Shown here one piece after another: positions 15,139 to 21,998 of a DNA stretch of 64,000 bases (positions are counted from its first letter, which is position 1; each line of letters begins with the position of its first letter). This stretch comes from PFJX01 sp040751755 (GTDB lineage Bacteria > Pseudomonadota > Gammaproteobacteria > Burkholderiales > Thiobacillaceae). The translations under genes and the position numbers were made by a program. The stretch is taken from the NCBI GenBank assembly GCA_040751755.1, contig JBFMHC010000046.1, forward strand, positions 310,001-374,000, in the 5' to 3' direction. Under the pieces are notes generated by a model. The model did not search any database. It was given only the letters and a program-made list of their open reading frames with translations, and was not told the DNA's origin.

Positions 15139-15168
15139 GTTTGAACATACAAGGGCTCTATATCAGCA

Positions 15169-15729
15169 ATGCCTGATGAAATCTTGAAACATCCACGAGC
15201 CGAATTGCGTTCCGCCGCAAGGGCACTTGATGGCATGCGAAATGCAAAATCACTAGACGAGTTCGAGGCTGAATGGAAGGAATTTCTCTCTTGCCTTGAG
15301 AAGGTGTGGAACAAGGTTGAACGTAGCTGCCAACATGTACGCAATCGCTTCGAGCCATGGCAAGGTACATACCATCGCCTAAGAAAAAAAGACATGTTGT
15401 TGCGCTATTTAAAACAGGCACGCGACGCTGACAACCATTCAATTCAAGATTTCACGAAGATAGAACCCGGTTCACGCAACATTCGGTTTCTCAATCCTCG
15501 TGGCGGTTACATAAAACACATGGAGATTCGTGGTGGTGAGGTTACGGCCTACGAGGGAGATCCAATAGTCGTAGAAGACCGGCCACCCCAGCCGGTAGCT
15601 GTTACCGTAAAAAACAATGGTGAATGGTTTAACCCTCCATCTAGCCACCTCGGCAACCCTGTTACTACTCATCATCCCGTAGCCCTTGCCGAGCTTGGCC
15701 TTAAATTTTACGAGGAGTATGTCAATTAA
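15169..15729 (+). CDS. Cassette-borne hypothetical protein
   Basis: 186 residues, starting MPDEILKHPRAELRSAARAL. The helical N-terminal half contains KVERSCQHVRNRFEPWQGTYHRLRKKDMLLRYLKQARDADNHSIQD, a conserved-looking basic block; the rest is beta-rich. No membrane segment or signal. I recognise no named domain. It lies between the broken transposase and attC site 5 and is much less GC-rich than the chromosome. Confidence 0.75.
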   Translation: MPDEILKHPRAELRSAARALDGMRNAKSLDEFEAEWKEFLSCLEKVWNKVERSCQHVRNRFEPWQGTYHRLRKKDMLLRYLKQARDADNHSIQDFTKIEPGSRNIRFLNPRGGYIKHMEIRGGEVTAYEGDPIVVEDRPPQPVAVTVKNNGEWFNPPSSHLGNPVTTHHPVALAELGLKFYEEYVN

Positions 15730-15752
15730 GTTGAAAAGCAATTCTTCGAAAC

Positions 15753-15834
15753 GCCCTAACAAGCGCTTCGAGCGGGACTGGCCAACAGCTCGCTTTGCAA
15801 GCTGTCAGCCAGCCCCTCAAGCTAAACGTTGGGC
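15753..15834 (+). other. attC site 5
   Basis: R'' (G)CCCTAAC (15753-15760), AAGCGCTTCGAGCGGGAC, palindromic centre, CCCCTCAAGCT, R' GTTGGGC (15828-15834). It is the most canonical site of the array, about 82 bases. Confidence 0.9.
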
Positions 15835-15837
15835 CTC

Positions 15838-16311
15838 ATGAATCCGCCTACCCCTACGACACATATGAAGACGACTGTATCTCTTTTGCTGCTGGTTCTT
15901 TTTCCGCTTCATGCGGGTGCAATTCCTTCAACCGACCCTACCGATAGCTTTGACTGGGCGCTACTCCAAGGCAAGTGGGCGGAAAGCACAGAGCATCAGT
16001 TTGGTTGCCGAGCAGAGAATGTTCACCAATGGCTTACGGTTAGCGACGATAAGAAAATCCTGACGTTTAACAACGACCGGAAATGGAAGATTGGTTCTGG
16101 GCAAGTTGTTGAGAAATACACCGCATCGATTATTCGATCATCTCCCAATGTTTTGGTGATTCGATATGGCGGTGATCTTTTAGATATTCCTGATGAGTTC
16201 CGCGAATGGGAAATGAGGTTCATTGGCCCAGGAACATATAGGTGGCGTGCTACCACATGGCCGCATGGAACGTATAACGATGTGATTGGTGTCAAATGCT
16301 CTACGCAATGA
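15838..16311 (+). CDS. Cassette-borne secreted hypothetical protein
   Basis: 157 residues from ATG 15838, or 148 from ATG 15865, where a clean signal peptide begins (MKTTVSLLLLVLFPLHAGA). Mature part LQGKWAESTEHQFGCRAENVHQWLTVSDD...WEMRFIGPGTYRWRATTWP suggests a small lipocalin-like or beta-barrel periplasmic protein with two cysteines; the family is not recognised. It starts four bases after attC site 5, without a clear ribosome site, as is common in cassettes. Confidence 0.75.
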   Translation: MNPPTPTTHMKTTVSLLLLVLFPLHAGAIPSTDPTDSFDWALLQGKWAESTEHQFGCRAENVHQWLTVSDDKKILTFNNDRKWKIGSGQVVEKYTASIIRSSPNVLVIRYGGDLLDIPDEFREWEMRFIGPGTYRWRATTWPHGTYNDVIGVKCSTQ

Positions 16312-16312
16312 G

Positions 16313-16379
16313 GCCCAACCAATCATTCCACCGGACCTGCGCAAAAAGCCGCGCAGTCCGGTGAATTCAAACGCTGGGC
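16313..16379 (+). other. attC site 6, last of the array
   Basis: R'' GCCCAAC (16313-16319), complementary arms CACCGGACCTGCGC / GCGCAGTCCGGTG, R' degenerate GCTGGGC (16373-16379) in place of GTTGGGC. 67 bases. Confidence 0.8.
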
Positions 16380-16706
16380 GTAATCAATTTATATGGAGTT
16401 TCGGCCGTATATAAAATCAAGAAAAACGAATCACCGTAGATGCAACTGTGGACGTGGTCGCCCAATTAAGGGGCAATAATAGGGGGCAGACCACAGTTTT
16501 GATTGATGCCTCTGTGGGGCCGACTGATCATGGAATCGATTGGTTGACAGGGACTGCTCATTTAGTTGGGTTGCCCTTCCAGACTGGTGCAGACGGCCTC
16601 CTCCCGCGCGCGCCCTTCAACGCCATCACCATCCGGCCTGAACATCCTCCCCGCCTTTATGCGGCAAGCCGTTAGAATCCACCGAACGGTTTGGCGAGGG
16701 ACTCGC
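16380..16706. other. Non-coding stretch after the cassette array
   Basis: I see no convincing gene here. The first part is AT-rich. It holds an imperfect inverted repeat: the left arm 16444-16463 contains AACTGTGG and TGGTCGCCC, and the right arm 16484-16498 reads GGGCAGACCACAGTT. Palindromes of this kind often mark extragenic repeats or ends of small elements. From about 16600 the composition returns to chromosomal GC, leading into nfeD. Confidence 0.6.
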
Positions 16707-17144
16707 ATGGAACTGCTCTGGTGGCATTGGCTGGTGTTGGGCATGGTGCTGATCGGCATCGAGATGCTTACGCCCACCTTCTTTCTCATGTGGTTCGGCT
16801 TGGGCGCGCTGCTGATGGGCGGCGCGGCGGCGGCCCTGCCGCTGAGCTTCACGGCGCAGGTGCTGGGCTGGGCGGTGGCCTCCCTGACCATGACGGGGGT
16901 TTGGCTGAGGTTCTTCAAGAATCCGGACCGCACCCATGCCGGCCAGGCGAAGGAGGGTGTGGTGGGGGTGGCGGGTCTGGTGACGCGCGCGATCCCGGAG
17001 ATGGGCGAGGGCGAGGTGCTGTTCCAGCGCCCGGTGCTGGGCTCGGACCGTTGGCCGGCGGTGGCGGACGCGCCCATCGCCGCGGGCGAGAAGGCGCGCA
17101 TCGTCGACGTGCTGGGACAGACCCTGAAGGTCACGAAAATCTAG
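16707..17144 (+). CDS. nfeD: NfeD-family membrane protein (short form)
   Basis: 145 residues from ATG 16707 (GGCGAGGG upstream). Membrane helices at the N-terminus (WWHWLVLGMVLIGIEMLTPTFFLMWFGLGALLMGG) are followed by a C-terminal OB-fold-type domain (GLVTRAIPEMGEGEVLFQRPVLGSDRWPA). Short NfeD proteins pair with stomatin/SPFH proteins, and here one follows 9 bases downstream. They are thought to help organise membrane microdomains or membrane protein quality control. Confidence 0.9.
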   Translation: MELLWWHWLVLGMVLIGIEMLTPTFFLMWFGLGALLMGGAAAALPLSFTAQVLGWAVASLTMTGVWLRFFKNPDRTHAGQAKEGVVGVAGLVTRAIPEMGEGEVLFQRPVLGSDRWPAVADAPIAAGEKARIVDVLGQTLKVTKI

Positions 17145-17153
17145 GAGGTCGTC

Positions 17154-18005
17154 ATGGGTGGTGAGATCGTTTCCGTCGTGTTGCTGGTATTTCTGTTCGT
17201 CACCTTGTGGAAGGGCGTGCGCATCGTGCCGCAGGGCGAAGAGTGGGTGGTGGAGCGCCTCGGCAAGTACATGAAGACCATCATGCCCGGCCTGCATGTG
17301 CTGGTGCCCTACATCGACAACGTCTCCTACAAGGTGACCACCAAGGACCTGATCCTGGACATCCCCGAGCAGGAGGTGATCACGCGCGACAACGCGGTGC
17401 TGGTGACCAATGCCATCGCCTTCGTGAAGGTGACCGACACGCAGAGCGCGGTGTATGGCGTCACCAACTTCCAGATGGCGGTGATGAACCTGGTGCAGAC
17501 CAGCCTGCGCGCGATCATCGGCGACATGGACCTGGACCAGGCCCTCTCCAGCCGCGATCAGATCAAGGCGCGCCTGAAGGAGTCCATCGCCGACGACGTG
17601 GCGGACTGGGGCCTGACCCTGAAGTCGGTGGAGATCCAGGACATCAAGCCCTCGCCCACCATGCAGCGTTCCATGGAGATGCAGGCCGCCGCCGAGCGGG
17701 AGCGCAAGGCGACGGTGACCAAGGCGGAGGGCGACAAGCAGGCGGCGATCCTGGAGGCGGAGGCGCGCCTGGAGTCCGCCAAGCGCGACGCCGAGGCGCA
17801 GGTGCGTCTGGCCGAGGCCTCCGCCGAGGCGATCCGCCGCATCGCCGCCGGCATCGCCGACAAGGAGCTGCCCGCCTACTACCTGCTGGGCGAGAAGTAC
17901 GTCGCTTCCCTGAAGGAGATCGCGGTCGGCCAGGGCAGCCGCACCGTGGTGCTGCCGGCGGATCTGATGAAGTCGCTGGAAGGCCTGCTGGGCGGACGGC
18001 GCTGA
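17154..18005 (+). CDS. qmcA: SPFH/stomatin-family protein QmcA
   Basis: 283 residues. An N-terminal membrane anchor (VVLLVFLFVTLWKGV) is followed by the SPFH domain (VVERLGKYMKTIMPGLHVLVPYIDNV, then QTSLRAIIGDMDLDQALSSRD) and a long Ala/Glu/Lys-rich coiled coil (residues about 180-235) that drives oligomerisation. Partner of the upstream NfeD protein. Its ribosome site GGAGG precedes the ATG. Confidence 0.92.
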   Translation: MGGEIVSVVLLVFLFVTLWKGVRIVPQGEEWVVERLGKYMKTIMPGLHVLVPYIDNVSYKVTTKDLILDIPEQEVITRDNAVLVTNAIAFVKVTDTQSAVYGVTNFQMAVMNLVQTSLRAIIGDMDLDQALSSRDQIKARLKESIADDVADWGLTLKSVEIQDIKPSPTMQRSMEMQAAAERERKATVTKAEGDKQAAILEAEARLESAKRDAEAQVRLAEASAEAIRRIAAGIADKELPAYYLLGEKYVASLKEIAVGQGSRTVVLPADLMKSLEGLLGGRR

Positions 18006-18058
18006 GGCGCAAGGACCGCGGCGACCGAAAAAATCTTAAAGTGACTTCTAAAGATCGC

Positions 18059-18087
18059 TTGGCAATGACCGATAATCGCGGTACTAA
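18059..18087 (+). promoter_or_regulatory. Candidate sigma-70 promoter of pbpG
   Basis: TTGGCA (18059-18064) and TACTAA (18082-18087) are spaced by 17 bases, placing transcription start about 20 bases before the pbpG ATG. Confidence 0.5.
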
Positions 18088-18114
18088 AAGTTGTAACGGG
18101 CAAGGGACACGAGA

Positions 18115-19293
18115 ATGAAGAAACCACTCATCTATCTGGCGTTGCTGGCCTTCCTGGCCGGTCCCGCCGTGGAGATGCCAGTGGCCGAGGCCTCCTCCTC
18201 GTCGCATGCCGGCAAGCACGCCAAGAGTCACGGCGCGAAGAAGGCCAAGGCCAAGTCCAAGACGAAGATCAAGTCGAAAGCGAAGTCCAAGGTCAAGGCC
18301 AAGTCGAAGTCAGGCCTGAAGGCCAAGAGCAAGGCCAAGCTGAAGGCGAAGTCGAAATCCCGCCTGAAGGCCTCCAAGCGCCAGCGCATGGCGGCGCCGC
18401 GGGTGGTGACGCCGCTGCGTGCCGCGAGCGCCGCGGGCCTGGGCAGCGTGACGCCGGCCGGAAACCTGGGCTTGCTTTCCACCGCCGCCCTGGTGGTGGA
18501 CCAGAGTACGGGCGAGGCCCTGTATGCGAAGAACGAGGCGATTCCCACGCCCATCGCCTCCATCACCAAGCTGATGACCGCCATGGTGACCCTGGACGCG
18601 GGCCTGCCCATGGACGAGGAGATCACCATCACGGACGCCGAGGTGGACCGCCTCAAGGGCACCGGTTCGCGTCTCGCCGTGGGCACCACGCTGACGCGCG
18701 GCGAGCTGATGCACCTCGCCCTCATCGCCTCCGAGAACCGCGCCGCCGCGGCGCTGAGCCGCGCCTACCCGGGTGGGCGTGCCGCCTTCATCGAGGCGAT
18801 GAATCGCAAGGCACGCGCCATCGGCATGTACGACAGCCGCTTCGTCGACGGCACGGGCCTCAACAGCGACAACCGCGCCACTGCCGCCGATCTGGCGAAG
18901 ATGGTGGATGCCGCCTACCGCTATCCGCTGATCCGCGAGATCAGCCGCACGGGCAACTACGACGTGGGCCTCCCCGGTCGACGGGTGGTGAAGGTGCGCG
19001 AGGACGGCAAGGTGCGCCGCGTCACGCGCGAGGTCACGCGCCAAGTCGCCTTCCACAACACCAACGCCCTGACGCGCAGCCCGGACTGGGAGATCGGCGT
19101 GTCCAAGACCGGCTTCATCAACGAGGCCGGCAAGTGCCTGGTGATGCAGGCGCGGATCGCCGACCGGCCGGTGATCATCGTCCTGCTCGACTCCTGGGGC
19201 AAATGGAGCCGGTTCGGCGACGCCAACCGCATCCGCAAGTGGCTCGAACAAGGGGGGCACCTGGCCAGCAAGACCGGACGGGACGCTGTCTGA
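18115..19293 (+). CDS. pbpG: D-alanyl-D-alanine endopeptidase (PBP7 type) with Lys-rich linker
   Basis: 392 residues, longer than E. coli PBP7 because of an insert. Signal peptide (to about residue 26), then residues about 36-90 consist of AKSK/KAKSK-type repeats with roughly one lysine in every two or three residues, then a class S11 peptidase domain: SITK (SxxK nucleophile) near residue 146, SEN (SxN) near 204 and SKTG (KTG) near 333. It cleaves peptide cross-links in the periplasm. The basic linker could bind teichoic-like or nucleic polyanions, outer-membrane LPS or the glycan itself; this is inference. It has its own promoter and terminator. Confidence 0.92.
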   Translation: MKKPLIYLALLAFLAGPAVEMPVAEASSSSHAGKHAKSHGAKKAKAKSKTKIKSKAKSKVKAKSKSGLKAKSKAKLKAKSKSRLKASKRQRMAAPRVVTPLRAASAAGLGSVTPAGNLGLLSTAALVVDQSTGEALYAKNEAIPTPIASITKLMTAMVTLDAGLPMDEEITITDAEVDRLKGTGSRLAVGTTLTRGELMHLALIASENRAAAALSRAYPGGRAAFIEAMNRKARAIGMYDSRFVDGTGLNSDNRATAADLAKMVDAAYRYPLIREISRTGNYDVGLPGRRVVKVREDGKVRRVTREVTRQVAFHNTNALTRSPDWEIGVSKTGFINEAGKCLVMQARIADRPVIIVLLDSWGKWSRFGDANRIRKWLEQGGHLASKTGRDAV

Positions 19294-19315
19294 GCCGGAC
19301 CCGGCGAGACGAGAC

Positions 19316-19339
19316 AAGGCGGCCATGGCCGCCTTTTTT
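19316..19339 (+). terminator. Rho-independent terminator after pbpG
   Basis: AAGGCGGCCATGGCCGCC palindrome (19316-19333) runs directly into six T (19334-19339). Confidence 0.9.
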
Positions 19340-19369
19340 CATGTTCGCGTCGTGGTGGCGAGCGGCTTC

Positions 19370-19383
19370 TTGATGTGCGTCAA
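19370..19383 (+). promoter_or_regulatory. FNR/Anr-type box upstream of diheme cytochrome genes
   Basis: TTGATGTGCGTCAA matches TTGAT-N4-ATCAA at nine of ten positions. It lies about 87 bases upstream of the cytochrome ATG at 19470. A TATCGT at 19424-19429 would put the site near -60 relative to the start, a class I arrangement. Confidence 0.65.
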
Positions 19384-19469
19384 ATTCGGCGTGCTTGCGT
19401 TCGCGCGCGGCGCTGAATGGCCTTATCGTTCGAATATTGCACAACCCTCGGGACACGCCGGGAGGCGAG

Positions 19470-20072
19470 ATGAAAGGTAGTAGTGGCAAGACGCGGATGG
19501 CGTCGCTGATGTTGATCCTGGGTGCCGGGATTGCGTTCGGGGCCGCGGCGAGCGGAGAAATGGCGGCCCAGGTTTGCGGCGGTTGCCACGGCGCCGACGG
19601 CAACAGCGCGGTGGCGGAATTTCCCAAGCTGGCCGGGCAGCAGAAGATTTATCTGTTGCGCGAGATGCTGGACTACCGCGAGGGGCGGAGGCACAGCGAG
19701 GTCATGGTGCCGCTGCTCACCCCCTTGAGCGAGCAGGAGATCGCCGGCCTCGCCGAGTATTTCGCCGCCCAGGCGCCCGCGCCGGGCACGGTGGCGCGCC
19801 CGGAGCTGCTGGCGCTGGGCAAGCGCGTCTATCTGGAAGGCAACACCAAGACCGGCGTGCCTTCCTGCGACGGCTGCCATGAGGAAAACGGCGAGGGCTC
19901 GAAGAAGTTCCCCCGCGTCGCCGGGCAGCACGCCGCCTACGTGCTGGGGCAGATCGCGCAGTACGCGAGCGGCAAGCGCAGCAACGGCGTGAAGGTGATG
20001 CGCACCATCGCCGAACGTCTGAGCAAGGAAGAGGCCGAGGCGGTGGCCGAATACATGGCGAGCTTGAAGTGA
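19470..20072 (+). CDS. Diheme cytochrome c (c4-like)
   Basis: 200 residues from ATG 19470, chosen for the signal peptide and the GGGAGGCG ribosome site (an in-frame upstream ATG at 19395 is rejected). Two heme motifs: CGGCH near residue 37 and CDGCH near residue 134, in two similar halves (each with a PKLAGQ or PRVAGQ block), the pattern of the cytochrome c4 family. It is a periplasmic electron carrier. Ten bases separate it from a second diheme cytochrome. Confidence 0.9.
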   Translation: MKGSSGKTRMASLMLILGAGIAFGAAASGEMAAQVCGGCHGADGNSAVAEFPKLAGQQKIYLLREMLDYREGRRHSEVMVPLLTPLSEQEIAGLAEYFAAQAPAPGTVARPELLALGKRVYLEGNTKTGVPSCDGCHEENGEGSKKFPRVAGQHAAYVLGQIAQYASGKRSNGVKVMRTIAERLSKEEAEAVAEYMASLK

Positions 20073-20082
20073 GGGGGGCGAG

Positions 20083-20751
20083 ATGAGGTTCACGCAGATC
20101 GCAATCCTGTGCCTGGGCGCGTTGGCCTGGGGCGTCCAGGCCGCCGAGGCCGCGAAACCCGCCGCGTCCGTGCCGCCCGACGCCGAGCTGGCGCGCGTGC
20201 TCGCCATGAAAGGGGATGCGGCCAGGGGCAAGGAGGCCTACCGGATCTGCCGCGGCTGCCATCGCGCGGATGCCTCCGGCAAGGTCGAGGCGGGCTACCC
20301 GCAGCTCGCCGGGCAGCACCCCGGCGTGATCGTCAAGCAGATGGTGGACGTGCGCGCGGGGCGCCGCGACAGCCCCCGCATGCACCCTTTCATCACCGGC
20401 GAGGTGGTGCCGGAGCGCGACATCGCCGACATCGCCGTCTATCTCCACGGTCTGCCGGTCCCCGCCAGCAACGGCAAGGGCAGCGGCCGTATGCTGGAAC
20501 TCGGCAGGCATCTGTACGAGCGTGATTGCGCGGAGTGCCATGGCAAGCGGGGCGAGGGGGACGGCGCCAGGCTGTATCCGCGTGTCGCGGGGCAGCACTA
20601 TGCCTATCTGCTGCGCGAATCCATGGAGAGCCGTGACCGCGGCCGGCGCAATGCCAACCCGGACATGGTGCGTCGAATCCGTCACTACACCGATGACGAC
20701 CTTGCCGCCGTGAGCGATTACATGTCGCGGCTGGTGCCGAAACGACCCTGA
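20083..20751 (+). CDS. Second diheme cytochrome c (c4-like)
   Basis: 222 residues. Signal peptide (cleavage near VQAAEA), then CRGCH near residue 59 and CAECH near residue 149, with internal duplication (YPQLAGQHP and YPRVAGQHY). Related in plan to the preceding protein but clearly diverged. It is probably cotranscribed with it and ends at a strong terminator. The pair may pass electrons between the sulfide dehydrogenase downstream and terminal reductases. Confidence 0.9.
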   Translation: MRFTQIAILCLGALAWGVQAAEAAKPAASVPPDAELARVLAMKGDAARGKEAYRICRGCHRADASGKVEAGYPQLAGQHPGVIVKQMVDVRAGRRDSPRMHPFITGEVVPERDIADIAVYLHGLPVPASNGKGSGRMLELGRHLYERDCAECHGKRGEGDGARLYPRVAGQHYAYLLRESMESRDRGRRNANPDMVRRIRHYTDDDLAAVSDYMSRLVPKRP

Positions 20752-20770
20752 GCCGCAGGGGTGCGTCGTG

Positions 20771-20803
20771 ACGAAGGGCCGGGTGATCCGGCCCTTCGTC
20801 TTT
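20771..20803 (+). terminator. Rho-independent terminator after the cytochrome pair
   Basis: Twelve-base perfect stem ACGAAGGGCCGG (20771-20782) / CCGGCCCTTCGT (20788-20799), five-base loop, then a short CTTT tail. The stem is strong but the T-run is brief. Confidence 0.75.
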
Positions 20804-20823
20804 GCGGCTTTTCCCGGCCTTTG

Positions 20824-20865
20824 TTGATGCGCATCAAAGTTTCCGGTGTGGGTCTTTGGTAAATA
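20824..20865 (+). promoter_or_regulatory. Perfect FNR/Anr box with well-placed -10
   Basis: TTGATGCGCATCAA (20824-20837) is an exact TTGAT-N4-ATCAA. A -10-like TAAATA at 20860-20865 puts the site centre close to -41.5, the class II activator position. It precedes the lipoprotein gene at 20899. Confidence 0.8.
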
Positions 20866-20898
20866 CGTACTTCTCCACACTGCTGGGAGGGTTGCATC

Positions 20899-21261
20899 AT
20901 GGATCGTCGTACGTTCGTCTTCGCCGCGCCTGCCCTTGCCTTGCTGGGCTGCGCCACCGCCAACACCCCGCCGGTCGACACGAGCGGCCTCAGATTCAGC
21001 GATGCGGAACGCGGCGCCATCATCGACTACTACGCCAAGGAGCGCGCCCGCGCGCCGGCCCGCGACAAGCCCGCGCAGCAGGCGAAGGCGGGCGACAAGC
21101 TGCAGTCCGGCGCGCGTCCCGCGCATCTGCCCAACGAGCTAAAGGACCGGCTGCCGACGCTGCCAGACCCCTATACCCGCCTGCTGCTGGGCGCGGACGT
21201 CATCCTGCTGAACCGCAACACCCACGACATCCTCGATGTCGTCCCCCAGGTCGCTTATTGA
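20899..21261 (+). CDS. Small lipoprotein with RcnB-like C-terminus
   Basis: 120 residues. MDRRTFVFAAPALALLGCATA carries a Tat-like Arg pair and a lipobox (LLGC), so it is a predicted lipoprotein. Middle part Lys/Ala-rich. The C-terminus LPDPYTRLLLGADVILLNRNTHDILDVV resembles the RcnB/DUF1236-type ending of small periplasmic proteins. Function unknown. Position under a perfect FNR box, between cytochrome operons, suggests an anaerobic periplasmic role. Confidence 0.75.
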   Translation: MDRRTFVFAAPALALLGCATANTPPVDTSGLRFSDAERGAIIDYYAKERARAPARDKPAQQAKAGDKLQSGARPAHLPNELKDRLPTLPDPYTRLLLGADVILLNRNTHDILDVVPQVAY

Positions 21262-21289
21262 GGACAAGGGAGTGCGAAATCCAAAAAGC

Positions 21290-21332
21290 TTGATTGCCAT
21301 CAAGGTTATGGCGAATGGGACATCAGTACCAT
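21290..21332 (+). promoter_or_regulatory. Perfect FNR/Anr box upstream of fccAB
   Basis: TTGATTGCCATCAA (21290-21303) is an exact TTGAT-N4-ATCAA. TACCAT at 21327-21332 is in register for a class II promoter with start near 21338. The fccA ATG follows at 21410. Confidence 0.8.
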
Positions 21333-21409
21333 GCCCACTCCGGCCTGGGGGATTCACCTACGCCGTGTGGAAAGCAACCGATCGGCACATGTCCTGCCTG
21401 GAGGAGACG

Positions 21410-21988
21410 ATGAAGAAAGCCATCCTGTTTGCCCTAGCCGCCGCGAGCCTGAGCGCGGCAAACACCGTTCCGGCCGCGGATAACATCGAGGGTCTGGCGC
21501 GCACTTGCAACAACTGTCACGGCACGGGCGGCACTAGCGTCGGCATGAGCATGCCGTCCATCGCCGGCCAGTCGGAGTCCTACCTCAAGAACATCATGAT
21601 GGAATGGAAGAGCGGCGCCCGCGCCTCCGCCAACATGACCCGCCTGATCAGCGGCTACACCGACGAGGAGATCGCCGGCCTGGCCGCCTACTACGCCAAG
21701 CTGCCCTGGAAGCCGCAGGTGCAGGCCGCCTCCGCCGAGGTGATGAAGAAGGGCAAGGAGGCCACCGAGCGCTGCGAGACCTGCCACGGCGCGACCGGCG
21801 GCCAGCCCGACGACAAGGACACGCCGATGCTCGCCGGGCAGTGGGCCAAATACCTGGAGCTGGAGCTGACGAAGTACCGCGATGAGGGCTTCCAGATGGT
21901 GCACAAGAAGATGACCAAGAACGCCCGCAAGATGGAAGAGGGCGATGTCTCAATCGCCGCCCAGTTCTTCGGCGCGCAGAGCAAGTGA
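21410..21988 (+). CDS. fccA: Flavocytochrome c sulfide dehydrogenase, diheme cytochrome subunit
   Basis: 192 residues from ATG 21410 (GGAGGAGACG upstream); the longer frame from 21236 runs through the FNR box and is rejected. Signal peptide, then CNNCH near residue 35 and CETCH near 121, two c-type hemes as in Allochromatium FccA. It accepts electrons from the flavin subunit encoded 10 bases downstream and passes them to periplasmic cytochromes. Confidence 0.88.
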   Translation: MKKAILFALAAASLSAANTVPAADNIEGLARTCNNCHGTGGTSVGMSMPSIAGQSESYLKNIMMEWKSGARASANMTRLISGYTDEEIAGLAAYYAKLPWKPQVQAASAEVMKKGKEATERCETCHGATGGQPDDKDTPMLAGQWAKYLELELTKYRDEGFQMVHKKMTKNARKMEEGDVSIAAQFFGAQSK

Positions 21989-21998
21989 GGGGAAAGCA

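Larger units (their letters stand above)
11114..16379 (+). mobile_element. Integron cassette array without integrase (CALIN-type)
   Basis: Six attC sites in the same orientation (11327-11423, 11680-11758, 13702-13788, 14143-14220, 15753-15834, 16313-16379) alternate with short or orphan genes. A seventh GTTRRRY-type boundary, GTTGGGC, stands at 11114-11120. The cassettes are visibly less GC-rich than the flanks. No tyrosine recombinase (IntI) is encoded between fumA and nfeD, so the array fits the definition of a cluster of attC sites lacking an integron integrase. Contents: a methyltransferase/restriction pair, a transposase remnant and five genes without recognised function. Confidence 0.85.

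Noticed and set aside
16448..16675. 75-codon frame after the cassette array
   Set aside because: It crosses the inverted repeat and the composition change, has no ribosome site and no recognisable sequence.
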